From the NCBI GenBank assembly GCA_019635435.1, contig JAHBZM010000001.1, forward strand, positions 992,001 to 1,056,000: a DNA stretch of 64,000 nucleotides, read 5' to 3'. Made by a program: the position numbers and the translations under genes. The stretch is from Ramlibacter sp. Lineage in GTDB: Bacteria > Pseudomonadota > Gammaproteobacteria > Burkholderiales > Burkholderiaceae_C. The notes beneath the pieces are model-generated. The model had not been told where the DNA came from. It saw nothing but the letters and a program-made list of their open reading frames with translations, and did not search any database. Below are positions 24,999-35,793 of this stretch, piece after piece (the stretch's first letter is position 1; every line of letters begins with the position of its first letter).

Positions 24999-26552
24999 AT
25001 GGCAGTGACGACTGTGACCTCGCTCAAGTACCGCGAGGCAGGCCCCGTTCAGCGGGACACGCACCCCAATATCCAGGAACTTTCGCTCCGAGCGAGCGTT
25101 CTGGTGGGCTTTGGGGGGATATTGCTCGTGCTGGTCCTGGTGACCGGCCTGGGTGCCTTGAACACGTCCGGGCTGGCGCGTGCCGGCATTCTGGGCCTGG
25201 GCGGGCTGGGCCTCGTCGCGGGCGTGGGCGCCGCGCGCTGGGTTCATCAGCGGATCACCGCACCCATCCACAATGCGCTGAGCATTGCCCGGCGCATCAC
25301 GTCAGGCGACCTGTCAGGCACCGTCCATGTCGATGCCGGCGGCGAAGTCGGGCGCCTGATGCATTCCCTGAAAGACATGCATGCGCGGATGTTCGGCATC
25401 GTGAGCGAGGTGCGCACCGGCACCACCACGGTGGCCGCAACCTCGTCGCAGATGAGCCGGGACAACGAGGCCCTGTCGGAACGCACCGAAACCCAGGTCG
25501 GCTCCATCCAGGACACCGCGGCGTCCATGGAAGAGCTGACCGCCGCCGTCCGCCAGAGCGCCGACAACGCGCAGCAGGCCAACACCATCGTGCTGGCGGC
25601 CTCCGAGACCGCTGCCCAGGGCGGCGCCCTGATGAAAGAGGTGGTTCACACGATGGGCTCGATCCGCGACAGCTCGCGCAGCATCGTTGAGATCATCAGC
25701 GTGATCGATGGCATCGCTTTCCAGACCAACATCCTCGCGCTCAACGCCGCGGTGGAGGCTGCCCGGGCGGGGGACCAGGGCCGTGGGTTTGCCGTGGTGG
25801 CCAGCGAAGTGCGCACCCTGGCCCAGCGCTGCGCCAGCGCGGCCAAGGAAATCAAGACCCTGATCGGCAACTCGGTCGAGAAGGTGGACGCGGGGGGCCG
25901 CCTCGTGGACAACGCCGGCGCGGCCATGATTGAAATTGTCGCCGCGGTCCGCCAGGTCGCCGGGCTGCTGAGCCAGCTCGACGTCAGCAGCCGCGAGCAA
26001 AGCGCGGGCATCGAGGCGATCAACCAGGCCATCGCCAAGATCGAGCGCACCACCCAGCGCAATGCCACGCTCGTGGAGGGCGCGGGCAAGACCGCCGCCA
26101 CGCTGAACGAACAGGCCGTGGCGCTCATGAAGGCCGTGTCCGGCTTCAACCTGGGCGACCGGGAATACGGCAACGAGGCAGAGGCCATCGCCATGGTCAA
26201 GCGCGCCTGCGAGTTCCACCGCAAGCACGGGCGTGACAAGCTGGTCGCCGAAGTCAACAAGCTGGGCCAGGGTGAGTTTGTCGACCGGGATCTGTACCTC
26301 ATGGTCATTGACGCCAATGCGGTCTTCCTGGCCCATGGCAACAACCCGCGCGTGCTCGGGCTCGGTCCCAAGAGCAAGGACGTGGATGGCCGGCTGTTCG
26401 TTCGCGAAATGGTCCAGGCGACGCGCACGCACAACGGCGTGTGGGTCGACTACAAATGGGCGCATCCCGTGACCAACGCGATTCTGACCAAGGCAACCTA
26501 CCTTGAGCGCGCCGGCGATGTGCTCATCGGTTGCGGCATCTACAAGACCTGA
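24999..26552 (+). CDS. Methyl-accepting chemotaxis protein with cytoplasmic C-terminal Cache domain
   Basis: A 517-residue chemoreceptor. Seen: two closely spaced membrane helices (about residues 32-53 and 59-78) with almost no periplasmic loop, a HAMP region, the methyl-accepting signalling domain with hairpin tip IDGIAFQTNILALNAAVEAA, then at residues 390-517 a single Cache-type domain (AMVKRACEFHRKHG, YLMVIDANAVFLAHG, GVWVDYKW). The sensor domain is thus placed after the signalling domain, inside the cell. It lacks the C-terminal docking peptide that the two other receptors carry. First gene of the operon; 3 bp before the kinase gene. Confidence 0.9.
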   Translation: MAVTTVTSLKYREAGPVQRDTHPNIQELSLRASVLVGFGGILLVLVLVTGLGALNTSGLARAGILGLGGLGLVAGVGAARWVHQRITAPIHNALSIARRITSGDLSGTVHVDAGGEVGRLMHSLKDMHARMFGIVSEVRTGTTTVAATSSQMSRDNEALSERTETQVGSIQDTAASMEELTAAVRQSADNAQQANTIVLAASETAAQGGALMKEVVHTMGSIRDSSRSIVEIISVIDGIAFQTNILALNAAVEAARAGDQGRGFAVVASEVRTLAQRCASAAKEIKTLIGNSVEKVDAGGRLVDNAGAAMIEIVAAVRQVAGLLSQLDVSSREQSAGIEAINQAIAKIERTTQRNATLVEGAGKTAATLNEQAVALMKAVSGFNLGDREYGNEAEAIAMVKRACEFHRKHGRDKLVAEVNKLGQGEFVDRDLYLMVIDANAVFLAHGNNPRVLGLGPKSKDVDGRLFVREMVQATRTHNGVWVDYKWAHPVTNAILTKATYLERAGDVLIGCGIYKT

Positions 26553-26555
26553 GCG

Positions 26556-28147
<1,592 letters not shown>

Positions 28148-28151
<4 letters not shown>

Positions 28152-28942
28152 ACGCCATTCCGGGCTACCGGACCGAGGCCGTGCTGGGCCGGGGCCGCAG
28201 CGCCGTGGTCTACCTCGCGGTGCATGGCCGCAGCGCCCGCAAGGTGGCGCTCAAGGTGGCGCGCCGCGACCTGCTCGAGCGTCAGGGGCAGTCGCCGGAT
28301 TTTGGCCATGAATTTGCTGCGCTGCAGGCCCTGGCCCCCTGCCAGGTGATCAGCGCGCACGACCACGGCTTGCACGGTGATGCCGCATATTTATCAATGG
28401 ACCTCATGGCCGGCAGCGTGGCCCAGCGGATGCCCGGGGTGCCGGGACCGGCCCGGACCCATGCCCTCATGAGCCAGGCCGCCCTGGCGCTGGGCCAGGT
28501 TCATGCGCGGGGTTGGGTCCATCGGGACGTCAAGCCTTCCAATCTGCTGCTGCACCGTGACGGCCGCGTGATGCTGGGCGACCTGGGCTGCGCCTGCCGC
28601 GTGGGTGAGCGCGGACCGCAGCCGGCCGGAACGGTAATCGGGACACCGCGGTACGCCGCGCCTGAGCAAAACGACGGGGCCGGCGCGCAGCCCAGCGCGG
28701 ACGTTTACAGTCTGGGTGTTTTGCTTCATGAGCTTTTGACGGGCCAGGCGCCCTATCCTGGAGAAACATTGACCGAACTGTTCAGCCAGCACCAGATGGC
28801 CCCCGTGCCACGGCTGCCGGTGGCACTGACCGGCTGGCAGCCCTTGCTGGATGCCCTGCTGGCCAAGTCGCCAGGCGATCGCCCGACGGATGGCCACGCC
28901 GTGCTGGAAGAGCTGACGCGGTTGCGTAAAGGCCTATCTTGA
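28148..28942 (+). CDS. Small soluble Ser/Thr protein kinase
   Basis: A 264-residue protein that is almost only a kinase domain. Seen: LGRGRSAVVYLAV glycine loop, the ATP-binding Lys in VALKVARRD, HRDVKPSN with catalytic Asp, DLG replacing the usual DFG, and IGTPRYAAPEQ in the activation segment. DLG occurs in active kinases, so activity is plausible. It overlaps the upstream kinase by ATGA and the downstream response regulator by TTGA, making tight translational coupling. Likely phosphorylation targets are the adjacent regulator or chemotaxis proteins (inference from position). Confidence 0.87.
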
Positions 28943-29802
28943 ATTCCAACGACCAATACCTTGTCGACGTCATCGGCTTCAACGAAGTCGAACGATCGAT
29001 GCTTTCCAGCATCTTTGCGCTGGCCACCCGGCGTGACCCCGGCTTTGCCCAGTTCGAGCCCGGCACCTCCGGGCGCAGCCCCGACATCTACCTGGTGGAT
29101 GCCGACAACCTGGGCGCCTTCAACGAGTATCTCTCGTTGCACAAGCGGGCCGGTCTGCCGGCCGTGCTGGTGGGCGCCCAGTCGCGCGGCAGCACGGAGC
29201 CGCTGCTGCCGCGGCCGCTGCAGTGGGCCAAACTGCTGCAGGCCCTCGATGACCGGCTGGTGGGTGACGATGACCAGCCCGTCGCCCGCGCGGCGCCGGA
29301 GCCCGCGCCTCCGCTGCGGCACAGCATGCCGGGCAACGCATTCGGCCGCTCCACCCCGCCCCAGGCCGCCGCCGATCCGGCTGCCCAGAAACGCGTGCTC
29401 GGCGACACCGTCCTGGTGGTGGACGACAACGCCACGGTGCGCGCGTTCATGCAGGCCAAGCTCGCGCCTTTCGGCTTCGAGGTCGACATTGCTGAAACCG
29501 GCGAGGAAGCCATTGGCCTGAGCGGCACCCAGGAATACGCGTGCGTGTTCCTGGACGTGGTGTTGCCCGGCATTGACGGCTACCAGGTCTGCAAGCTGAT
29601 CAAGTCCAACAAGCAGGCCATCAAGAAGACCGCGGTGGTCATGCTGACCAGCCGCAGCTCGCCGTTTGACAAGTTGCGCGGATCGCTCGCGGGGTGCGAT
29701 GAGTACCTGACCAAGCCGCTTGACGAGGACCGCCTGCTGGAGGTGATTGCCAAGTTCCTTCCCAACAGCCGCAAACACAAGGAGCGCCGCGCGCGCAAGT
29801 GA
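28939..29802 (+). CDS. Response regulator with pseudo-receiver plus receiver domain
   Basis: A 287-residue protein. Seen: an N-terminal half (residues 1-115) that resembles a worn receiver domain (IYLVDADN) without the full acidic pocket, a Pro/Ala-rich linker, and a complete receiver at residues 153-275 with VLVVDDN, phospho-acceptor Asp near 206 in FLDVVLPGIDGY, and Lys in TKPLD. The tail is basic (HKERRARK). The start is a TTG whose last two bases are part of the kinase stop codon (TTGA). No DNA-binding domain, so output is by protein contact. Confidence 0.82.
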   Translation: MNSNDQYLVDVIGFNEVERSMLSSIFALATRRDPGFAQFEPGTSGRSPDIYLVDADNLGAFNEYLSLHKRAGLPAVLVGAQSRGSTEPLLPRPLQWAKLLQALDDRLVGDDDQPVARAAPEPAPPLRHSMPGNAFGRSTPPQAAADPAAQKRVLGDTVLVVDDNATVRAFMQAKLAPFGFEVDIAETGEEAIGLSGTQEYACVFLDVVLPGIDGYQVCKLIKSNKQAIKKTAVVMLTSRSSPFDKLRGSLAGCDEYLTKPLDEDRLLEVIAKFLPNSRKHKERRARK

Positions 29803-29806
29803 CCGC

Positions 29807-30169
29807 ATGAACAAGTCAATCCTCGTCGTGGACGACACCCGTTCGATGCGCAAGATGGTGGCTGCGGTGCTCGCGGGCGCGGGGTATGAAGTCTCCGAAG
29901 CCGGCGATGGCGTCGAGGCGCTGGAGCTGGCCCGGTCGCGCCAGTTTGACCTCGTGGTGACCGATCACAACATGCCCCGCATGGACGGCGTCACGCTGGT
30001 CAGCGAGCTGCGCAAGCTCGCGCTGTATGACGCCGTGGCCCTGATCGTGCTGTCCACCGAGGTGGACCCGGTGCTCAAGCAGAAGGGCCGGGATGCGGGC
30101 GCCACGGGATGGATGGCCAAGCCCTTCAACCCGGAACGCATGCTCGACATCGTTTCCAAGTTTGTCTGA
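29807..30169 (+). CDS. cheY: CheY-type response regulator
   Basis: A 120-residue single receiver domain. Seen: the acidic pair in VVDDTRSM, phospho-acceptor Asp53 (VVTDHNMPRMDG), Ser83 at the switch position, and Lys105 in MAKPFN. The frame is open upstream but ATG 29807, 4 bp after the previous stop, matches the domain boundary. It is the probable phosphorylation target of CheA, encoded 15 bp downstream; whether it goes to a flagellar motor or another output is unknown since no flagellar genes are in view. Confidence 0.9.
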   Translation: MNKSILVVDDTRSMRKMVAAVLAGAGYEVSEAGDGVEALELARSRQFDLVVTDHNMPRMDGVTLVSELRKLALYDAVALIVLSTEVDPVLKQKGRDAGATGWMAKPFNPERMLDIVSKFV

Positions 30170-30184
30170 GGCCGGAAAACGCCG

Positions 30185-32233
30185 ATGTACCAGCCCGCCA
30201 GCGCCCTCGGTGACCCCAACTCCTACCGCGAGATTTTCTTTGAGGAAACGCAGGAGCACCTGGCCAATGTCGAAGCCATTTTGCTGCGCCTGCAGCCCGA
30301 TGAGCCTTGCACTGACGACCTGAACGCGATCTTTCGCGCCGTTCACTCCATCAAGGGCAGCGCCGCCATGCTGGGCTGCGAAGACATGGCGGCGCTGGCG
30401 CATCTGCAGGAAAGCCTGCTGGACCTGCTGCGCAAGGACGAGCGGCCACTGGAGCGCGGCGATATCGACGCCATGCTCAAGGCCGGCGACACCGTGCAGG
30501 CACAGGCCCTGCGCCACCGCGGCGTGCGCGACGAGGCCCCCGACAGCGGGCCCGCCGAAGCCCTGCTGCGCCAGCAGCTGGAGCGACCCCGCAGTGACGC
30601 CACAGCGGCCGGCCCGGGCCCGGTGCTGCGCAAGTTTGCCGTGCGCCTGGCCCCGCTGGAGGCGCCGATTGCCGAGGCCGAGCTCGAGATGATGCTGCAA
30701 GGGCTGGGCGAAATGGGGCAGGTCAGCGACACCGACATCCGCAACGAAGCCGGCGGCCAGGTCAGCTTCCAGGTGGCGATCGAAGGCACTGCCACCGACC
30801 TTCGCAATGTGCTGTCGCTGCTGGTGGCGCCCGAACGGGTCGCCATCGACAAGCTGACCGATGGGTCCAAGGCGGCCGCCGCGCCGGCGTGGGTGGATGC
30901 CGGGGATGAAATTTTCGTGGACCCCGAGGAGTTTCGGCGCCGGCGCCAGACATCCGCAGCCGCCGCCCCTGCTGTCACGCCTGCCTCGTCTGTCCCGCCC
31001 GTCCAGCTGGCGCAGCAGGCCGATGCCAGCGAGCCGATGGCACTGCCCGCGCAGGACACGGGCTACATCCGTGTGGCGACCGAAAAAATCGACCTGCTGG
31101 TGAACCTGGTGGGCGAACTGGTGATCACCGAGGCCATGTTGTCGCGCTCCGGCCAGATGGATGGCGCCGTGGGGGCGGGCGGCACCATCGCCGAAAACGG
31201 CCTGGCCGACCTGGCCCGCCACACCCGCAACCTGCAGGAGGCGGTGCTGGCCATTCGCATGCTGCCGATGGCGCATGTGTTCTCGCGCTTCACCCGCCTG
31301 GTGCATGAACTGTCGGTGCGGCTGGGCAAGCAGGTGGAGCTCAAGTTTGCCGGGGAGTCCACCGAGCTGGACCGGGGCCTGATCGAGAAAATCTCCGATC
31401 CCCTGACCCACCTGATCCGCAACGCCATCGACCACGGCCTGGAGTCACCCCAGACCCGTGAGGAGGCTGGCAAACCCGCCACCGGAACACTGCGGCTGCG
31501 CGCCAGCCAGCGCGGCGGCAATGTCGTGATCGAGGTCAGCGACGATGGCCGGGGGCTGGACCGCCAGCGCATCCTTGCCCAGGCGGCGCGGCGCGGCATC
31601 ACGCTGCCGGCCGATGCGCCCGACGAGCAGGTGTGGCCGCTGATCTTCGAGGCCGGCCTGTCCACCGCGGAGCGGGTCACCGACCTGTCCGGGCGCGGCG
31701 TGGGCATGGATGTGGTCCGGCGCAACATCCAGGCGCTGGGCGGCAACATCGACCTTTTCTCCACGCCCGGCTGGGGCACCACGGTCACGGTCAGTGTTCC
31801 GCTCACGCTGGCCATCATCGACGCGATGACCGTGTCCATTGGCGGCGAGAACTACGTGCTGCCGCTGGCCACGGTGGCGGAGTCGCTGAGCATTGAAGAC
31901 GGGCAGATCCGCACCTTGCCCGAGCAGGGTGACACCCTGCGGGTGCGTGACGACTACCTCCCCGTGCTGCACCTTGCGCGCATCTTCCCGCCCCAGGTGC
32001 CGCCCGAACGCCCGGGCAGCATCGCGGTGATCGTCGAGGCCGATGGCTCGCATGCGGCGCTGATCGTCGATGAGCTCGTGGGCCAGCAGCAGGTGGTGGT
32101 AAAGAGCCTGGAGGCCAACTTCCGCAAGGTGCCAGGCCTGTCGGGCGCCACCGTCATGGCCGACGGGTCCGTCGCACTGATTCTTGACGTGAGTCACATT
32201 GTCCGCATGACGGGCCGGCACACGTCCTTTTGA
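30185..32233 (+). CDS. cheA: Chemotaxis histidine kinase CheA
   Basis: A 682-residue cytosolic kinase. Seen: an N-terminal HPt domain with His54 in RAVHSIKGSAAMLG, a linker region at about 150-300, the dimerisation domain (YIRVATEKIDLLVNLVGELV), the ATP-binding domain with HLIRNAIDHGLE (N box), DDGRGLD and GRGVGMDVV, and the C-terminal CheW-like domain. It phosphorylates CheY and CheB in response to receptors. Only one HPt is present and no receiver is fused. It starts 15 bp after cheY and is followed by cheW. Confidence 0.95.
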   Translation: MYQPASALGDPNSYREIFFEETQEHLANVEAILLRLQPDEPCTDDLNAIFRAVHSIKGSAAMLGCEDMAALAHLQESLLDLLRKDERPLERGDIDAMLKAGDTVQAQALRHRGVRDEAPDSGPAEALLRQQLERPRSDATAAGPGPVLRKFAVRLAPLEAPIAEAELEMMLQGLGEMGQVSDTDIRNEAGGQVSFQVAIEGTATDLRNVLSLLVAPERVAIDKLTDGSKAAAAPAWVDAGDEIFVDPEEFRRRRQTSAAAAPAVTPASSVPPVQLAQQADASEPMALPAQDTGYIRVATEKIDLLVNLVGELVITEAMLSRSGQMDGAVGAGGTIAENGLADLARHTRNLQEAVLAIRMLPMAHVFSRFTRLVHELSVRLGKQVELKFAGESTELDRGLIEKISDPLTHLIRNAIDHGLESPQTREEAGKPATGTLRLRASQRGGNVVIEVSDDGRGLDRQRILAQAARRGITLPADAPDEQVWPLIFEAGLSTAERVTDLSGRGVGMDVVRRNIQALGGNIDLFSTPGWGTTVTVSVPLTLAIIDAMTVSIGGENYVLPLATVAESLSIEDGQIRTLPEQGDTLRVRDDYLPVLHLARIFPPQVPPERPGSIAVIVEADGSHAALIVDELVGQQQVVVKSLEANFRKVPGLSGATVMADGSVALILDVSHIVRMTGRHTSF

Positions 32234-32254
32234 AGCCCCAACAGAGGAGCCAAT

Positions 32255-32764
32255 ATGCAGCAACACGGATACCGCAACAGCGCCAGCGGGGCCCGCGCCC
32301 CGGAAGTGCGCAAGAGCGAGTTCCTCACCTTCCGGCTCGGGTCCGAAAGCTATGGCATCGAGATCCTGAAAGTCCAGGAAATCCGGGGCTATGAATCGCC
32401 CACCGCCATCGCCAACGCGCCCGCCTTCATCAAGGGGGTGATCAACCTGCGCGGCGTGATCGTCCCCATCCTGGACCTGCGGGTGAAATTCCGCTTGCCC
32501 CTTGCGAACTACGACGAGTTCACCGTGGTCATCATTCTCAACGTGGCCTCGCGCGTGGTGGGGGTGGTGGTCGATTCCGTCTCCGATGTGCTGTCGTTGA
32601 CCGACGAGGCAATCCGGGCCGCGCCCGAGTTCGCGTCGTCCACCTTTGACACCCGCTACATCACGGGCCTTGCCACCCTGGACGACACCATGCTGATCCT
32701 GCTGGACATCGAAAAGCTCCTGACCGGTGCCGACATGGCCCTGGTGGACTCCGCCGTGCAATGA
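32255..32764 (+). CDS. cheW: Chemotaxis coupling protein CheW
   Basis: A 169-residue adaptor that joins CheA to the receptors. Seen: FLTFRLGSESYGIEILKVQEIR, then FIKGVINLRGVIVPILDLR, and VVGVVVDSVSDVLSL, the standard CheW blocks. AGAGGAG upstream of ATG 32255 is the ribosome-binding site. It lies 21 bp after cheA and 12 bp before the second receptor gene. Confidence 0.95.
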   Translation: MQQHGYRNSASGARAPEVRKSEFLTFRLGSESYGIEILKVQEIRGYESPTAIANAPAFIKGVINLRGVIVPILDLRVKFRLPLANYDEFTVVIILNVASRVVGVVVDSVSDVLSLTDEAIRAAPEFASSTFDTRYITGLATLDDTMLILLDIEKLLTGADMALVDSAVQ

Positions 32765-32776
32765 GCCCCGGGAGAA

Positions 32777-34516
32777 ATGAACACCATGTTTAAGAACACC
32801 ACCGCCGATACCTTCCTCAACCTGCTCGTCTACTCGCTGCTGCTGGGCGTGGCGGCCTTTGGCGGCCTCAGTTATTACGCCTTCCAGCAGTCCAACACAC
32901 GCACCACCGAGGCGCTGCAGACCGGCCGCGCATTGGGCACGGCCGTGGCTTCGGCGCGGGCCGCGGACCAGACTCTCCGTGATCAGGCGGGCGCCCTTGA
33001 ACAACTCGTGGCGCGTGGCGCCAACGCCCTGGGGCGCACGCAGCGGCCCGAGCTGCAGCGCGAACTGCAACGTGCCCAGCAACTGCTGGGGGATGCGCGC
33101 CAGGCCCTGGCGCGCCACGGCGTGGATGTGGCGGCGCTGGATGGCGGCAGTGCGCAGTTGCAGAGTCTTCTGCAGCAGCTCGACGCGGGCGCCAGGCCCC
33201 CGGTCAAACCGACGCGTGCGCAGCCGGCGGGCAGCAAGCCTGCGGGCGACCTGCCGGCCTTCAAGTGGGCCGATGTGGCGCCAGGCGTGGAAGCTGCCGT
33301 TCAGGCACGGGGCGAACAAATCGCCACGGCCTCGGCGCAGCGCACGCGCCAGGTCGGCATCTGGGTGAGCCTTTTGTTCCTGCTGGGCCTGGTGCTGACC
33401 TGGCGGCTGCGCAACTGGATGTTGCGCGCCAACGGCCGGCCGCTGCGGGTGGCCACGCACCTCGTGGAGCGGGTGTCCGCCGGTGACCTCACGGTCCAGG
33501 TCGAGGGCATGACCCAGGCCCACGTGCGCAAACTGGCGGGCGCGCTTGACGACATGACCAGCAGCCTGCGCGCCGTGATCTCTGAAGTCGCAGACAGGGC
33601 GCGCACCGTGGCCGACACCAGCTCGCAGATTGCCCAGGGCAACCTGGACCTGTCTCAGCGCACCGAGGAGCAGGCCAGCACGCTGGAGGAAACCGCCAGC
33701 TCCATGGAAGAGCTCACCTCCACCGTGGCCCACAACGCTGACAACGCACGGCAGGCCAGCCAGCTGGCCGCCAGTGCCTCGGAAACGGCGCAGCAGGGCG
33801 GCGATGTGGTGGAGGAAGTCGTCAAGACCATGGACGAAATCCTCGATGCGTCCAAGAAGATCGGCGACATCATCAGCGTGATCGACGGCATCGCCTTCCA
33901 GACCAACATCCTTGCGCTCAATGCCGCGGTGGAAGCGGCCCGTGCCGGTGACCAGGGCCGCGGCTTTGCCGTGGTCGCCGCCGAAGTACGCAACCTGGCG
34001 CACCGCACCACGGCGGCCGCCAAGGAAATCAAGGGCCTGATCGCCCATGCCGAGCAGAAGGTGCAGGCCGGCTCCAGCCGGGTGGATGAAGCGGGCCACA
34101 CCATGGTGGGCGTGGTGCTGTCGGTCAAGAAGGTCAGCAGCCTGATCGCCGAGATCGCCGCCGCCAGCCGCGAGCAGAGCGCGGGCATTGGCCAGGTCAA
34201 TACCGCCGTGGCCCAGATGGAGCAGGTGGTGCAGCAGAACGCTTCACTGGTGGAAGAGGCCACCGCCGCCACCGAGTCCATGAAGGACCAGGCCGCGGCG
34301 CTCCTGCAGGCCATGTCGCGCTTCAAGCTGCAAGCCGACGAGGGTGACGGGGACGAGGGCCGCGAGCCGGTGCGCATGGCGAGCGTGACGCCCATGGCGC
34401 CCCCGCCCATTCAGGTCAAGGCCCCCAGCCCGGCGCTGCCACCGTCGCAGGCCCCGGCCATTGCCGCGGCGTCGCGCAAGCCAGGCGCGCAGAACGGGCA
34501 GTGGGAAGAGTTCTGA
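32777..34516 (+). CDS. Methyl-accepting chemotaxis protein with periplasmic domain and docking peptide
   Basis: A 579-residue chemoreceptor. Seen: membrane helix at about residues 15-35, a periplasmic helical region (40-190, rich in Gln/Ala/Arg), a second helix at 195-213, HAMP, the signalling domain with IDGIAFQTNILALNAAVEAA, a Pro/Ala linker, and the terminal pentapeptide QWEEF. That end matches the W-x-x-F docking peptide (NWETF in E. coli) that binds CheR and CheB. Its signalling domain is nearly the same as that of the next gene, a sign of recent duplication or conversion. Confidence 0.92.
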   Translation: MNTMFKNTTADTFLNLLVYSLLLGVAAFGGLSYYAFQQSNTRTTEALQTGRALGTAVASARAADQTLRDQAGALEQLVARGANALGRTQRPELQRELQRAQQLLGDARQALARHGVDVAALDGGSAQLQSLLQQLDAGARPPVKPTRAQPAGSKPAGDLPAFKWADVAPGVEAAVQARGEQIATASAQRTRQVGIWVSLLFLLGLVLTWRLRNWMLRANGRPLRVATHLVERVSAGDLTVQVEGMTQAHVRKLAGALDDMTSSLRAVISEVADRARTVADTSSQIAQGNLDLSQRTEEQASTLEETASSMEELTSTVAHNADNARQASQLAASASETAQQGGDVVEEVVKTMDEILDASKKIGDIISVIDGIAFQTNILALNAAVEAARAGDQGRGFAVVAAEVRNLAHRTTAAAKEIKGLIAHAEQKVQAGSSRVDEAGHTMVGVVLSVKKVSSLIAEIAAASREQSAGIGQVNTAVAQMEQVVQQNASLVEEATAATESMKDQAAALLQAMSRFKLQADEGDGDEGREPVRMASVTPMAPPPIQVKAPSPALPPSQAPAIAAASRKPGAQNGQWEEF

Positions 34517-34536
34517 GCGATGCCGGAAGGAGCCGC

Positions 34537-35793
34537 ATGAAGGCCAACGTCTCGGTTGTCACCAAGCTGAATGTGTTTCTGGGCCTGCTGCTGGCGGCCA
34601 TGGTGGGGCTGGCCGGCCTGGGGCTCTACGCGGGTGTCTCGGGCCTGGCTGCCCTGTTGCTGGGTCTGTTCGTGGTGGGCGGGTCGGCCCTGGCGATCTA
34701 CCTGCGCCTGGCCATCCGCAAGGGCATTCTGCGTTCCATCCGCGCGGCGGCCCGCGTGATCAGCCATGTGGCCGAGGGCGACCTCACCGTCAAGGTCGAT
34801 GTGGCCTCGCATGGCGAGACCCAGAAGATGCTGTCGGGGCTGGACGCCATGACCGCGGACCTGCGCACCCTCGTGAGCGAGGTGGCCAGCAGCGCGCGCA
34901 CCGTGGCCGATACCAGCGCGCAGATCGCCCAGGGCAACCTGGACCTGTCGCAGCGTACCGAGGAGCAGGCCAGCACGCTGGAGGAAACCGCCAGTTCCAT
35001 GGAAGAGCTCACCTCCACCGTGGCCCACAGCGCCGACAACGCGCGCGAGGCCAGCCAGCTCGCCGTGGGCGCGTCGGAGGTGGCGCGCAAGGGCGGGCAG
35101 GTGGTGGGCCAGGTGGTGGCCACCATGACCGACATCTCGGCCTCGTCGCGCCGCATTGGCGACATCATTGGCGTCATCGACGGCATCGCCTTCCAGACCA
35201 ACATCCTGGCGCTCAATGCCGCGGTGGAGGCCGCGCGCGCCGGCGACCAGGGCCGCGGTTTTGCCGTGGTGGCCGCCGAGGTGCGCAACCTGGCCCAGCG
35301 CAGCGCCGCCGCGGCCAAGGAAATCAAGACCCTCATCAACGACTCGGTCCACAAGGTCGAGGCCGGCACCCGGCTGGTTGATGCCGCGGGCCAGACCATG
35401 GGCGAGATCGTGACCTCGGTCAAGAAAGTGAGCGACCTCATTGCCGAGATCGCGGCCGCCAGCCAGGAGCAAAGCGCCGGCATTGGCCAGGTCAACACCG
35501 CCGTGTCGCAGATGGAGCAGGTGGTGCAGCAGAACGCCTCGCTGGTGGAACAGGCCACCGCCGCCACCGAGTCCATGAAAGACCAGGCCGCGGCCCTGCT
35601 GCAGCTCGTGGCCCGTTTCAGGCTGGGCGCGGCCGATGGTGCTGACCGTGCGGACGCGCCGCCGATGCCGGCACCGGCCCTGCGCGCCGCCATGCCGCCA
35701 ATGCGCGGCAAGCCCTTGCCACCGGCGGCCGCCCCGGCCCTTGCCGGCACCGGGCCCCGCACCCCCATCAAGGGCCAATGGGAAGAGTTCTAG
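34537..35793 (+). CDS. Methyl-accepting chemotaxis protein without periplasmic domain
   Basis: A 418-residue chemoreceptor. Seen: two adjoining membrane helices (about residues 10-30 and 35-57) with no room for a ligand domain outside, HAMP, the signalling domain with IDGIAFQTNILALNAAVEAA, and the C-terminal docking peptide QWEEF. ATG 34537 is preferred over upstream ATG 34501 because GGAAGGAG sits just before it. Lacking its own sensor domain it may read membrane state, or act as a signalling partner in mixed arrays (inference). Its last 16 bases overlap the cheR start. Confidence 0.92.
   Translation: MKANVSVVTKLNVFLGLLLAAMVGLAGLGLYAGVSGLAALLLGLFVVGGSALAIYLRLAIRKGILRSIRAAARVISHVAEGDLTVKVDVASHGETQKMLSGLDAMTADLRTLVSEVASSARTVADTSAQIAQGNLDLSQRTEEQASTLEETASSMEELTSTVAHSADNAREASQLAVGASEVARKGGQVVGQVVATMTDISASSRRIGDIIGVIDGIAFQTNILALNAAVEAARAGDQGRGFAVVAAEVRNLAQRSAAAAKEIKTLINDSVHKVEAGTRLVDAAGQTMGEIVTSVKKVSDLIAEIAAASQEQSAGIGQVNTAVSQMEQVVQQNASLVEQATAATESMKDQAAALLQLVARFRLGAADGADRADAPPMPAPALRAAMPPMRGKPLPPAAAPALAGTGPRTPIKGQWEEF

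Noticed and set aside
31445..34099. 884-residue minus-strand frame across cheA, cheW and a receptor
   Set aside because: Antisense shadow; the plus strand carries all chemotaxis motifs.
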